Of a stretch of DNA of 64,000 bases, positions 10,946 to 22,177 are shown piece after piece (the stretch's first letter is position 1; every line of letters starts with the position of its first letter). The notes under the pieces were generated by a model. The model saw only the letters and a list, made by a program, of their open reading frames with translations. It did not search any database and was not told the DNA's origin. The position numbers and the translations under genes were made by a program. The DNA comes from Massospora cicadina (taxonomy: Eukaryota > Entomophthoromycota > Entomophthoromycetes > Entomophthorales > Entomophthoraceae): the NCBI GenBank assembly GCA_022478985.1, contig JAKSZP010000137.1, forward strand, positions 114,806 to 178,805, in the 5' to 3' direction.

Positions 10946-11182
10946 CTCAGTTTTTTAAAAAAATGATACAGTATATACACTCATAATAAGAAGAATTTTA
11001 GATTTTTATTACATGGACAACCAAGGATCTCTTTTCCCAGGGAAGCTCATAACTCCTTCACCAACTTTGAGGTATAATTGAGGATAGCATCTACCGGAAG
11101 GGTAACATATACATCTTCCAGAAAAGGTGCACTAAAGCTGGTCCAGCTTTTCTGAAGAATCTTAGTTGAACATTTAACTTGC

Positions 11183-12262
11183 TTATGGCTTCAGTTGCTC
11201 CTGCAGTCCTTCTTCACTGCGGCTTTGTTTTGTGCTTGTGTCAATATGTATACCTCCTCTAAACAGATTCTGATATAAGAACTTATCATTGTACTGAGAA
11301 ACTTCTTTCAAATAGATTACTAATGATTCAGGTGGGACTTTTGGGGATGTGCTAGTGGAGATAGAGAGTCCCATCTCTATTCCTCAACCCTCTTTTCCCT
11401 GGTAGTCTTGTTCCTTCTGTACGTAGTGGATCCAACAGTTGGGGCAATATTAGGAAAGATGACTAGGGCAACCACATTTAAAACAATTCACCTCTTAGCG
11501 TCCACACCCTTGGTTTTCATAAAATGCCCCAGGATGATAACCTAATTGTGGGAGATTAGCGTAACCAGGGCTAGCTTAATAAGTTGACTGCTGATGGTTG
11601 CCATAATTAGGCTCAGTCTGGTAGTTGGGCTGTTTATAAATTATTATAAGCAGGTCCGGGGTAGAAATTAAACTGTTGGGGGTAACTTGGCTGATGATGA
11701 GGATTGTAGTTATAATAAGGCTTGGGGTTACTAGGCAGAAGATGAACAGGATGAGAGAATTCACCTGAATAAGATAATTTGGTAATGGCGGCGGTCTGTT
11801 TCCACTCAGTATTAGGTGGAAAGGTAGTAATTACTGGAGTAAAAACTGAACCTTCTTTAGCAAGGGCACATCATCCCTCATAAATTGGAGTCATGACATT
11901 GTAAAGCTTATGGTACAGATTTAGTGTGGAGGTCATTGCGATGCATACATCAGATTTGGAAAAGTCCATGCCAAAATTAGCATGTGGTCTTCCATCATAA
12001 AACGGTCAGCAAACGCAGTGAGGGTCTCATTATGATGGAACCTGATGGTCAAAAACTCAGCCTTTTATTGCGACATCTTTTCAGTATCTCTTAACAACTG
12101 CAGCACAGTATTTTTCACTTCTTGGTATGTAACATAACTGCTTTAAAGATAACAGGTAACTTGGTAGGCACTCCCAACTTCCAAGGTAGGTATCAGCAAG
12201 TTATCCTTATGCTGATTGAAGGCTACTTCCAATGCAAATTCAAAACGTTTGAAAAAACTGTG
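11183..12262 (-). pseudogene. G2 gag, C-terminal part with zinc knuckle
   Basis: Gag packages the element RNA. The capsid-like stretch (FFKRFEFALEVAF, NTVLQLLRDTEKMSQ, AEFLTIRFHHNETL) lies at about 12,255-12,020 and resembles G3 gag at 19,170-18,880. The nucleocapsid knuckle is at 11,485-11,444 with all four ligands (CFKCGCPSHLS-YC), but a TAA stop falls inside it. The G3 insertion cuts the gene at 12,262 and the N-terminal part resumes at 21,304. Confidence 0.75.
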
Positions 12263-12725
12263 TCAATTTTTCAGCAAAATAGTTTAAATCCTCCGGGCTG
12301 GTTTGCACAGGGTATTAGCCATTGAGCAATGGAATGATCGATATGCAGATCTCCAATCCTCATAAAATAGAATTATAAATTAAGGAGTAATTGGCCCACT
12401 CAACTCTTAATTATAATAATAAAATGCAGAACTAATCTGTGAACTACTAAAAACCTCCACCTTCCATTCTTCAACTCAACTCTTATTTTGGTATTCCAAG
12501 TCAAATCAATCCTCTGCTTAATAATCTCATATTTATTCCATTTAGGAGTTTTCTTTAATCTCAATGTTTTTGTGTAATTCCTTTGATCCTCTGAACTATT
12601 GAGGCTATAATCAATTCACTTCACATCACTATCTTTTCCACTCAATCATGAGGCAGACCTCGACTATAATTTACACATTTACTGGGAAGTATAGCTTATC
12701 ATCCAGTCATATAATTTTCGCAACA
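12263..12725 (-). repeat. G3 3' LTR
   Basis: About 463 bp, aligning along its length with 20,837-21,303 (for example AATCTCATATTTATTCCATT against AATCTCCTATTTGTTCCATT, and TTGAGGCTATAATCAATT against TTGAGGCTACAATCAATT). On the minus strand it opens TGTTGCG directly after a polypurine tract, as LTRs do. Confidence 0.8.
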
Positions 12726-12739
12726 TTACCTCCCCTTTG
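12726..12739 (-). promoter_or_regulatory. G3 polypurine tract
   Basis: The minus strand reads CAAAGGGGAGGTAA immediately before the TG of the 3' LTR, the expected place and composition for the plus-strand primer of reverse transcription. Confidence 0.75.
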
Positions 12740-12799
12740 ACTGGATGAAAACCTCCTATTTATTGTATTCTTAAAGGAACTTCGCATGTATTCAGTTGA

Positions 12800-13970
12800 T
12801 AATCTGACCATTCGAGGATTTCTTAATGGTGTAGGCATCAATATCTGTTTTCTACATTATTTTAAACGGTATGATTAAAGTTAGCTAGCTTGTTCTTCCG
12901 CCCAAATCCATGTTATTCTTAGAACAAGACATGGTCTCCTACAGTGAAAAGCAGAAGTCCACTACATCTACTCTGGTCAGCCACTTGATCACTAATCTTC
13001 TTCAAAACCGGCAGAGTATGCTTCCATTTGTAGTTTGATCAGCGTCTCCATTAAATTGTTCAAATAACGCTGCAGTCTCACACTACCAGTATTCTCCACG
13101 CAAGAGTAAAGCTAGGTAGGTAAGGTCAGCTATCTGTCATATAACAGTTGAAAAAGTCTCTTTCTGGTGGCCGAATAGTGGCTGATATTATATGCAAACG
13201 AGCTGTGGGTAGGAGGATACTCCATTCAGAGGGTCGATCTTTTACAAGCTTTCCTTTTATGTTTACAAATGTTTCGTTGACCAATTCCATCATTACGTTG
13301 GATTCCATATGGTAGGGTGTAATAAAGACCACGCGGATTGCCATCAGTTCGTTCAATTTGGGAAGGATATGCAAAGTGAAATTGGTTTTATTTTCTGTTG
13401 AGATTTTCTGTGATTAGCCACGTTGCTGTATGATGCAATTCATAACAAAGTTGGTGTTAAGACCGCCCCCAAGTCATTAATCGCCCTGGCTTCCACCCAT
13501 CTCATCAGATGATCAATTGCTACAATTATGTACTTAGATCAGTTCACGCCAGTTGGTAAAGGCCCCACTAAACCAAGGGAAACAGTATGCCAGGTGAACC
13601 AGGGCTTAACCAGCCAGTATGTGGTCTCTTATGGAATGGTTTCTTTACTCGGCACTGATACAACAGCTTACCATCTCAAGCATGTCAAAATGCATGCTCT
13701 CCCAACAGAAGTGGGGTTACAAAACTCCAACGTTTTCCGCAACCCACTGTGTTGTACCGCCCAATGTACATCCATAATAATTGCTGGCTTATCAGAGGGT
13801 TTAGGGAAGCTCAGCGTTAATTCCTCAATCCGCTTATATAGTTCCCTATCGTATATGAAGGTGTCCTGTCTAAGCCTATCTATTAATTTGATTACTTGCA
13901 GCAGCTCATTATGGTATTTGCCCACCACCATCTTCTCATGCATAACGTTAGCCAAATATGCCATAATCGT
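12800..13970 (-). pseudogene. G3 integrase (decayed)
   Basis: On the minus strand, an upstream linker (LYKRIEELTL) leads to the zinc-domain histidines in HWAVQHSG near 13,760. The two Cys are lost. The core appears as GLVGPLPTGVN and SKYIIVAIDHLMRWVEARAI around 13,580-13,480, with the first catalytic Asp not visible in frame. Then FITPYHMESN and MMELVN follow near 13,345-13,285. A C-terminal GDHVLF stretch ends near 12,820. Multiple stops and shifts. Confidence 0.75.
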
Positions 13971-14029
13971 GACCGTTGGTAGCCATGAAAGATAATCTGC
14001 ACTTTTATGTTTTGCTCCCAGCTAGTGTA

Positions 14030-14480
14030 CAATCTCAAAATCATACACTTGGAGCTTCAACGCCCATCACGCAATCCATTCTTCATGTTCATGGATATTT
14101 TGCAGCCAGCGCAAGGAGATATGATCCATTACCACTTGGAATTTCACCCTGTGGAGGTAAACTCAAAACTGTAAATATGCATATATCACTGCTAAGCACT
14201 TTCACTTAGTCAAAGTGTAATTTCGTTCATGACAGTTTGACTTCAGCTAAAAAACATGACAGTGTGCTCTACGCCGTCATCATCCTTCTGAGATAATACT
14301 GCCCCTTCTGCGAAAGCAATGTATCCATTTTTACTATGAATTGTTTTCAGAAGTTGGGGTATTGCAAAATGAGTGTGCTTGCAAATGCGGTCCATAAGAC
14401 ATCATAAGCGTTTTGGCATTGTTCCATCCTGTCAAAAGTGACATTTTTCTTCAACGACTCAAAGATTAATACCCCAGTAC
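14030..14480 (-). pseudogene. G3 RNase H (decayed)
   Basis: The minus strand contains ILQYPNF, a region matching RNYTLTK-KCLAVIYA, and VKFQVVMDHISLRWLQNIHE, all typical of Ty3/gypsy RNase H, spread over two frames. The stretch VVMDH also occurs in G5 near the end of the window. Confidence 0.7.
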
Positions 14481-15310
14481 AACTGAAGTTAGGGATGAAC
14501 CGCTGGTGTTAACCAACCATCCCCAAGAACCCTTGAATATCTCGTTTATTACCTGGATGGTTCATCTTGCTTATAGCATCCACCTTTACCAGCTGCAGTT
14601 TCATCCCTTTTGAGTCCACCACGATCCTAAGTATTCCAGTTGCTCTTTGAAAAAGTGACACTTCCGAAGCTTGATCTTGATATTAGCATTGGCAAGTTGG
14701 CATAGCATTTGTTTCAAATGGGTAAGATGCTCTGTGAACGTTCATGAGAATACATTGATATCATCAAGGTGAACTAAAACATAGGAAAGCTTCAAGTCAC
14801 ATAAGATTGTATCCATAGCACGCTGGAATGTAGCTGGGGCGTTGCACAAACCTTGTGGCATATATGTAGGCTGAAATAACCCCTTCAAAGTGAGTATAGC
14901 GCATTTCTCCCGTTCTGTCAATGGCAATTTGATCTGCCAGTACCCTGATATCAAATCCATGGCAGAAAAATAAAGGAGCTTCCAAGACAATCTAACACGT
15001 CATCAATCCATGGAAGGGGGTAGGAATCTTTCTTCATAACTCTTTTGAGCTTTTGATAGTCAATGACCACCCGTTTGTGCCATTCTTTTCCTGAAAATAT
15101 TCACTGCGATGTCTATGGTCTCTTAGATGGCTTTAGCACCCTTGTTCAATAAATTTGTCTACCTCATTGGAGACAACCTCTTCCAACACTTTCGAGTGCC
15201 TAATAGGGCGTGATCAAATGGGAGGGTGATCTCCTGTATCTGCCTGATGCAACAACCCTCAGGCGCACCCCAAATCAAGGTCATCAGAGGCAAAACAATT
15301 TCTCAGTATA
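14480..15310 (-). pseudogene. G3 reverse transcriptase (decayed)
   Basis: The best-preserved block is 14,990-14,742 on the minus strand: YFSAMDLISGYWQIKLPL, then MPQGLCNAPATFQRAMDTIL, then VLVHLDDINVF, so the catalytic box is HLDD in place of YLDD with both Asp kept. Upstream (about 15,200-15,000) the finger region and the VID motif are recognisable but frameshifted. Confidence 0.85.
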
Positions 15311-16019
15311 TCAAATAAATTATCACCTTATTCGTCTGTTCCTCTGACAATCCAGTAAGAACTACCCATTGAGCCACTGACATTATGCTAAATGATGGAT
15401 TTGCTGATAGGCTGAGGTCCTCCCACGTTCTGAAGTCATGAAGACGGTGAACTTCGTCAATAGGGGCCAAATGTAAATAAGCCATCATTTTATGACTTTT
15501 ATTGACATTGAAACTTTCTGTAGGTTCACTGACGTTACTTTCACTTCCCCATTTCCTGGTAATAGTAGCCATGGAGCCACGTGGGGTTCAAGCCACAATT
15601 GCTGGTATAACCCACAATTTCCCCGTATAGCCCTTCAGGGATGTCTATTTTGAGCTCAGTCCCTACTATGACCTGATGTTCATAAGGTATGCTCAAAGTG
15701 CTTGCAGCTCATAGCAAAATACGTTTTTATCCATAGATCTATTTGGGGAGGGCTCTGGTCCTCAGCTTCATTTGCAAATATCAGACAGGAATCAACCCAT
15801 CACTATATGCCAAATTGATCTGACTGGAGTGTAATGAGTCCTTTGGGATTCCACTAGAGTAAAGTAAATGGCAATATGTTGTCCCAAAATATTAAATGGT
15901 TTCTTCTGCCATATTGAACAAAACTTCAAATCACCTCATGAACGCAGCACCAATCAGCATTTTGTAGTTATTATATCATAAAACCACCGCTGGAGTGAAA
16001 GTCTTACCCAAACCAAATC

Positions 16020-16185
16020 ACAAAGGTAATGAGCTCTAAGCTCCTTCAGACACAGTGCTCTGTGCCCCTACGGTCACATACACTACTCTGTGATCCACAT
16101 TAGGCTTAGGCGGATGTTTGGCCACAAGCTTGATGGATATAATATTAACTGGGGACAAGTATCTATAATAGCTCGGATTTTTATG
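16020..16185 (-). pseudogene. G3 aspartic protease (decayed)
   Basis: The minus strand reads IIDTC in one frame and PVNIISIKLVAKHPPKP in the next, corresponding to DTGDPVNIVSTKLVAKL of G2. The Gly of the DTG triad is Cys, and a frameshift splits the motif, so it cannot be active. Confidence 0.7.
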
Positions 16186-16640
16186 TTCTAAACAAAAATA
16201 TCACAGTAGGTACACTCCAAAAAAGAACAATTGGTGTCTGTTACATGAACATCTAAGGGCTTTTTGTTACCAAGGAAAGATGATATAAACATACTGACAT
16301 GATGATACTACTGAGCGGTCTTTTCTACTGAAATGGCTACATTAACCCCATTAGGGAGGCGACGTCTGTTGAGGGTACATAATCTCTTGTGCCATTTTAT
16401 TTTAGGATTTGCCATGCATATGGCTTTTTCACATCTCAGCGAAACTCTGAGCCTGAAGGGGGATAGTTGATCTCTTGAATGAAAGCTGAGGTATCTGCCA
16501 TAAGTTGTTGGTTAATAAATAGTTGGGGTGGGTTCCAAGTGTCAAATTCTGTGGTTGACTCGAAAATAAACTCTTTGACAACCTACAGATTGGGCCAATT
16601 TTCCCGCCAAATGCATGAGCTAGTAATCTATTTAAAACCT

Positions 16641-17181
16641 TATTATAAAATTGTCATTATTGTTGAGATACGCCATAAGTGATTTTTTTCAGGGTCCAAC
16701 TCACTGAGCAATAGGACTAACAATATGAGGATAGTTACCCTTGAAACAACAGAAATAAAATTATTTAATAATTATAGAGCACCTGCTCCCACTATATCTT
16801 ATCATCAATATAATAACTACAGCGGATCCTCGCTATTCCTCTAACTCTAAACTATTATCAACCTCCCTTTCTTGATTATCTCATCTCACTTATATCGTAG
16901 TGACTTCAGATGATAACTCTTTCATGGATTAGTAATTCACTTCGCCATATCTCATTGGTTCCACTGATTCTTCATTTGTTAATTCCCTGATCACCTAATT
17001 TGAGGCGATTTCCCTAACAACCCAATATCGCCTCATTCTAAGGTGAAAAATACCATAACTCATATCAAACTTGGCGGATTCCATCCATTTTTTTTAGTAC
17101 TAGATGGTCCCAACGCGGATTCCATCCATTCCGCCTTAACAAACTTAGGGCTTATCATCCAGTTATATCAGAATTGCGACA
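16641..17181 (-). repeat. Solo LTR of the G2 family
   Basis: 541 bp matching the split G2 5' LTR (22,012-22,080 and 37,826-38,339): GAGATACGCCATAAG near the left, AATATCGCCTCATxCTAAGG in the middle, GGGCTTATCAT near the right end. Flanks AACCT (16,636-16,640) and AAACT (17,182-17,186) are a near-perfect 5-bp duplication. No internal region remains, so it is the product of LTR-LTR recombination. The block it interrupts is continuous in the 54.5-56 kb copy. Confidence 0.8.
17090..17114 (-). mobile_element. Miniature retroposed insertion, 25 bp
   Basis: The 16-mer GCGGATTCCATCCATT occurs at 17,074-17,089 and again at 17,115-17,130. The 25 bases between begin with a T run and continue AGTACTAGATGGTC, then CCAAC. 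On the minus strand this is a short unique sequence ending in poly(A). The same unit sits at 50,187-50,213, again between direct repeats. It looks like an extremely 5'-truncated retroposed RNA. Confidence 0.75.
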
Positions 17182-18245
17182 AAACTATTACAATAACATG
17201 GCTCTGGATGATTATTGCTATATGGATTTAATTATATTACTAAAGCTCAAGCCAAATATCCCCACACATTTAGATTGAACTTCTCTGCAGCTACTCGGCC
17301 AGGCTGATCAGCTAAATGTCAATTCAATTAGTTATTCTATTGGCAGCTCAGGCCAAATAAATTTGCACAGTTGGGCCAATTATCCCTGCCCCAATCCTCA
17401 GCAACTAGTCCTGATTAATTGGGACCAATATTGAGAAAATTGTATACAAAAATATTTGGGTACAACCCAAAGTTAACGTTTAAAAGTCCCATGGACAATC
17501 AAAAGAACAAACAATGTAATCAATTTTCCGCCCTAAGGGAAAATTTGTATGTCAATCACATAATATACATGATAGCACTTGCACCTGGACTATCTGAAAG
17601 GGAGTACCTAGTGTTATTGAGGGAGAGGCCTGCTGACATCTCGTTTAGGGGTACATCATCTATTTCAATTGATGCAAGAATTTCACAGAAGGTGTATTTC
17701 ATCAGCAGTATGAAGAAACTCAAATCAAGAAAATCCTAGGACAATTTTGCATGTTTTTATTGCAATTTTGTACCTGAAATCCTTCCAATTTTGAGAGTAT
17801 TTTGCCACCGATGAACCTAAGAAAAGATTTCAGTCATATCGGTTTAAAGACAAACTGAGGTGGTAAAGTATCTGTTGAACTTTTGTACTCTGGTGTGGCC
17901 ATGTGATGTCTAGAGGTAAAAAAACTGGTGCCTGGCTTAATGAATTATCATCAAATAATCAAGTCTCTTATAAAGTCTAATTTTTAAACTTTTTTTAATT
18001 TGTATCTAAAGTCTCTTTTGGAGAGTGTTGGCAAGCTGGGATCTCAGGATCCCCAGCTTTCAACTTTGCCTGTCTCAGCTGAAGTTCCTGATTATGTGGG
18101 AAAAATTAAACCCAAAATCGGTCAGAAAATGTCGGTGCTGTTTTCATATGCTTAGTGCATTTTTGAACAGTTTTAAAACTGTAAGCAACTGGCCTAATTG
18201 AGGATCCACCAGCCAAATTTAGCCCAATTCACTATGCAGGATTAA

Positions 18246-20300
18246 ATTAATCAAGCGAGCGAACCTCAGATTTTGACATCAAGTCCAAATCAAAGAGACT
18301 CTTGTGAATCATCAGTACAATTACTTTTGAGTTAGCGGAGGTAGAGCGACCCACCTCTACTCCAATTGAGCCTTTCCCTACTTGATCATACCTGATGGCG
18401 CCGCATAAACCTGCTAGTTGCCTGGGCAATTAGCCATATAATGCCCTTTTTGTCCGCATGAGAAGCAAGCATTAATAAAGGGCTCACAACTATAATTTGC
18501 ACCTGAAGATCCAGATCAAAAGTTAACTGGAGTACAGAAGTGAGGCTGGGGATGGGGCGGCTGAGTGTAAGGAGGGTAAGAAAGATCTGCTGACATAGTG
18601 TGGACGAATATTTACCAATGGCTTATAGCTGGGTCATTTGATGTCCATATCCCGAGGAGTATGCCAAGGCGATAACAGGAGCCTTCCACTCCACATTGGG
18701 AGCACTGAATGGGGCATAGAGACAGCGCAAAGTGTTCACAATTTGAAGAAGCCCATATCTTCATCCAGTAAGTGAGACATAGCATTAGGCAGTTCAAAGT
18801 ATGGTTTGACTGCCGCTGTCATAGCTATGCCTACATCCCCAATAGTCAAAAATTGGCTTTCTTAATACATGAGCTTTAGCCATGAATCACTCTGTGAACT
18901 CCACCAGGGACTCGTTCTTTTGAAACTGTATGGTCAGAAAGTCAGCCTTACACTGCGCCATATTGGCAGCGCCCCCAAGAAGACAAAGCACAGTCTCCTT
19001 CATCCCTTGATAAAATAAGGAACTATTTTAGAGTTAACAGGTGACATGGTTGGCACTCTCCACGTCCAAAGTGGAATGTAACAGTTTTGCTTTCTGCTAA
19101 TCTGATGCCCCTTCCACAGCGAATTTGAACCATTTCTAATATCCATGAATGTTACCATTACAACTGAAGTGTGATAACTTCTCAATCAAAACACATTCAC
19201 CTTGCTCCAGACTCCAGGCATGAGGAACAGCCAAAACAGGTTCCAAACGACAGAGGGAAACATCCCCTTATGAACAAGTGTAGGTTCACGCGGCAAGATG
19301 TGAATCTGCTGAAGTATACTGGAAAGAAGTAGGATTGCAAGGAGGGACTGATGCGACCTCCATGGGATACTCGCTGGCCAATTCATAGCAATCTTCTCCT
19401 GACTCGCCACTGGCTGCACCTTTTCCTTCTTTACCAAGCTGTCCAGTAAAATGTTCATCAATTAATCTCTTAGCTTTAACCAAATAACTCCGACATTGGC
19501 CGTCTTTCCCCATCAGTTAAAGAACTTTGAAATGACTTTGCAATTCATGGTGGAATTCCCGCTCAGAATCCAGTTTATGCTCCATTGCCTGAAGCCTTGA
19601 AAGAACATCCTCCAATTTGCCCTGCATTCTTGCATTCTGCCATCTAGTGTCCCTCGCTTGTCAGTTTGCTTCATCTAGTTAATTAATGAGGGCAGATCGT
19701 TCTTGCACCAGTTTATTGTTGGTTCATTAAAAAAATTATCCAAATGAACTCACATATCTGCATACTCCACCATCTCAATGAACGTAAGGGTAAAGGCTCA
19801 GCTTTTTCCGCCTAACTAACACTTTCCAATTGAGTAAACTAACACACCAGCTGGTGATATTCCGAGGACTTCAAAAAGGAGCTGGTTGTACTTTCAGCTG
19901 TTCGCTGGTTACTCCACTAAATGCAAAGTTGACTAAATTTGGCTGCCATAGAGTCAACGTGATCCATTATCCGCCGCTCTTTAGGGTAACCCTGTCTCTA
20001 ATCTGGGCCATCGCTGCTTCAATTTGCTTTAGCCCATTCCGCCAGGTCCGTCATAAACTTCTCAGTGTTACTTCCCAACATCGTGACGTCCTGAATCTAT
20101 TCTGCCAATAGACTTCACTTGTCCAACAGCTCCCCTATCACTCAAGGCAACACCTGATTCAACTGTGGAACCAATTCATTCAAGCGATGGCAGATCTCTA
20201 CAATTTGGTTATCCATGCACAAGCGCCCCCTGAAACTCCAAGAAAGAGTGATCTAAGAATTCAAGTAAAAGGTTAGTATCATTCTGCTCTACTTGAACAA
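18246..20300 (-). pseudogene. G3 gag (decayed), coiled coil plus zinc knuckle
   Basis: On the minus strand the N-terminal half contains a heptad-like stretch (KLEDVLSRLQAMEHKLDSER at about 19,620-19,560). Capsid-like sequence follows (FTGQLGKEGK near 19,450; ETVLCLLGGAANMAQ and ADFLTIQFQKNESL near 19,000-18,900). The knuckle CFSCGQKGHYMANC is intact at 18,467-18,426. The order matches G5 gag at the other end of the window. Many frameshifts; the true start is not determinable. Confidence 0.7.
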
Positions 20301-20817
20301 ACCGCATGACGCCCCAAATCTCAATGTTGTGGTAGGCCAGCACATGCAGTAGCTTGCAGATTGATGGGTGCATGTACGCGACTAAATATTCCTCAGTTCC
20401 ATGGGGACTGAGCTAGCAAGAGAGGCCTATGGTGGTTACGTCATGATAGGACATATACAATGTGTAGCATGTTCTTAGTCCTGTTGGGTGTAGAATAAAC
20501 TCAGAGCATGCTCCCCGCCTCATCTTCATAAAGTCAGTACCCCCACAGAAGCCATTCTAGAATGCCCCACAGCTTCTGGGGGTCACATTTGTAGACTGGC
20601 CTTGTTGATCCGCTGCCAATGCAGGAAAAGTTTCTATCTGCAATTTGGTCATAGTATCCTTGTCACCTGGCTCCATCACCGTGAAAAGGGCTGGTACTTT
20701 ATTGAATGTTTCTCTAGCTTCCCAGTATATTGAGCGTAATACTGATCAGGTTTTAGCATAACGAGTGAGGGCATGCCATGATGCCCTAGTGCTGAAATGC
20801 TACAGTAGACCAGTGGT
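20300..20817 (-). other. G3 leader region
   Basis: Between the likely gag N-terminus and the primer-binding site. No convincing coding frame on either strand. Probably the untranslated leader with packaging signals, by position only. Confidence 0.4.
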
Positions 20818-20835
20818 CCCCTGTAGTGAGCACTA
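20818..20835 (-). promoter_or_regulatory. G3 tRNA primer-binding site
   Basis: Plus strand CCCCTGTAGTGAGCACTA, one base different from the site at 7,069-7,086 (CCA has become CTA). It sits one base from the 5' LTR edge. Confidence 0.75.
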
Positions 20836-20836
20836 C

Positions 20837-21303
20837 TTTTAATTTTTTCGGCGTAACTGGTTAAATCCGCCTAGCTGGTTTGCAAAGGGTATTATCCACT
20901 GAACAACGGAATGGCCAATATGCAGATCACCGATCTTCAATAAAAACTGATAACTATAAAAAATGGAGCAATTGACCGATCAACACTTAAATGTAATAAA
21001 ATGCATAACTAATCTACAGACCTATAAAAACTTCCCCCTCTCATTTTTCCGCTTAACTTTTATCTTAGTATTCCAAATCAAATCCATCCTCTACTCAGTA
21101 ATCTCCTATTTGTTCCATTTCAGGAGTTTTCATCTATCTTGAGATTTTTGGTGGAAATCCTTCAATCCACCAAACTATTGAGGCTACAATCAATTTGCTT
21201 CACATCAATATCTTTTCCACTCAATCTTGAGGCTCGCCTCAACCCTAATTTACAATATACTAGAATGTATAGTTTATAGTCCAGTAATATCATTTTCTTG
21301 ATA
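20837..21303 (-). repeat. G3 5' LTR
   Basis: About 467 bp, homologous to 12,263-12,725. On the minus strand it begins TATCAAG where the 3' LTR has TGTTGCG, and ends beside the primer-binding site. The visible differences between the two LTRs (small indels and many substitutions) indicate an old insertion. Confidence 0.8.
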
Positions 21304-21992
21304 TTGTGTATGTTTCCAATGCATCAAATGGAGGAAGCTTATTGATACAAACCTCCTACTCCTGCTCATAACTGGGAGTCTTAGGGGGTGTACTGTGGAT
21401 TTGGTTGAGACACAAAACAGGGACCTTAGTGAGGAGCTGGCTTGAAGGGCCAGTGGCTCTAGGAGTAGCGCAAGGCTCTTCAGTGGGTAGGACTGCCATC
21501 ACATGGGGGTTCCGTTGGGTTGGAACATAAACATCCCTGAAGCTGCCATCATGAGTCAAGCAGCTCACGCTGCCTGCGTGCTTTGCAAAAAGTGCCTCAG
21601 CTGGGTATCCAGTCTCATACTTGTTATAAAGTGATCCTTCTTAATTGACCCTTTGTTATTCCGCTTCCCAATGAACGAGGCAAGTAAAAGGTAGGTGTTA
21701 ACTTCCACTCTGTTCAGTGTAGTTTCTCATAAGTGACATCCAGGTGATTGGCAGGTTGTCTGTTTTGTTGTCCAAGCATCCGCACTGACTAACTGCACTT
21801 TCAAGTTAATTCCTTACATCATCACACTCCTAAATGAGCTACTCTTGTATTTAAACACTTCATACAAATCACAAGTTTGATCTCTGCAGTTTATGCAAAT
21901 TCAGCATTTTATAAAAAATACCTTTAGTGCAGCCTGATATGCCATGGTTAGGTATTGGTGATTTTTTATTTTAATAGTCATTGTTCAATGAG
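21304..21992 (-). pseudogene. G2 leader and gag N-terminal region
   Basis: The sequence between the G3 5' LTR and the G2 primer site. It is assigned to G2 by position: G3 interrupted G2 gag, so this is the 5' portion. A frame of about 70 codons (21,568-21,356) has no recognised motif. The rest is non-coding leader. Confidence 0.5.
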
Positions 21993-22010
21993 CCACTGTA
22001 GTGAGTACCA
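21993..22010 (-). promoter_or_regulatory. G2 tRNA primer-binding site
   Basis: Plus strand CCACTGTAGTGAGTACCA, two bases different from the copy at 7,069-7,086. One base separates it from the LTR start TGTTATATTTCC. Confidence 0.75.
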
Positions 22011-22011
22011 C

Positions 22012-22080
22012 TGTTATATTTCCAGCTATATGGTTGAGATACGCCATAAGGTTTTTGTGTAAGGTTAATCCCACTGAGGA
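22012..22080 (-). repeat. G2 5' LTR, left fragment
   Basis: Matches the left end of the solo LTR at 16,641 onward (GTTGAGATACGCCATAAG). It is cut at the LINE target site ATCCCACTGAGGA (22,068-22,080), and the LTR resumes at 37,826 after three LINEs. Confidence 0.8.
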
Positions 22081-22177
22081 AAAAAGTTTTCTTTCTCATT
22101 GTAAACACTTTTGCAACATATTCGATTCAAGACTAGGTAAGTTTGATAATCTCATCAAGGATAATTGTGCGCACCTA

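Larger units (their letters stand above)
16552..18240 (+). repeat. Antisense block within G3 (copy 1)
   Basis: About 1.1 kb of sequence, after removing the solo LTR at 16,641-17,181, that aligns with the reverse complement of 54,530-56,045 in gypsy B2. Shared landmarks include GTTGACTC(A/G)AAAATAAA, CAATAACATGGCTC, CACAGTTGGGCCAATTAT, GGAGTACCTAGTG and GAGAGTGTTGGCAA. It lies between gag and protease and runs opposite to G3. Near 18,010-18,110 it could encode a peptide containing LESVGKLGSQDPQL, matched by LESVGNLVSRDPQL in the other copy. Function unknown. Confidence 0.7.
12263..21303 (-). mobile_element. G3, full-length decayed Ty3/gypsy element inserted in G2 gag
   Basis: About 9.0 kb with two LTRs (20,837-21,303 and 12,263-12,725), a primer site, a polypurine tract, and the full order gag, protease, RT, RNase H, integrase on the minus strand. 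Flanks CTGTG (12,258-12,262) and TTGTG (21,304-21,308) fit a 5-bp target duplication with one change. Between gag and protease it carries an antisense block (16,552-18,240) that in turn holds a solo LTR. All genes are broken. Confidence 0.8.

Noticed and set aside
12263..21303. G2 and G3 as a tandem gypsy array sharing a middle LTR
   Set aside because: The shared-LTR model does not explain the direct junction of the LTR with mid-gag sequence at 12,262 or the second primer site and LTR at 21,993-22,080; insertion of G3 into G2 explains both.
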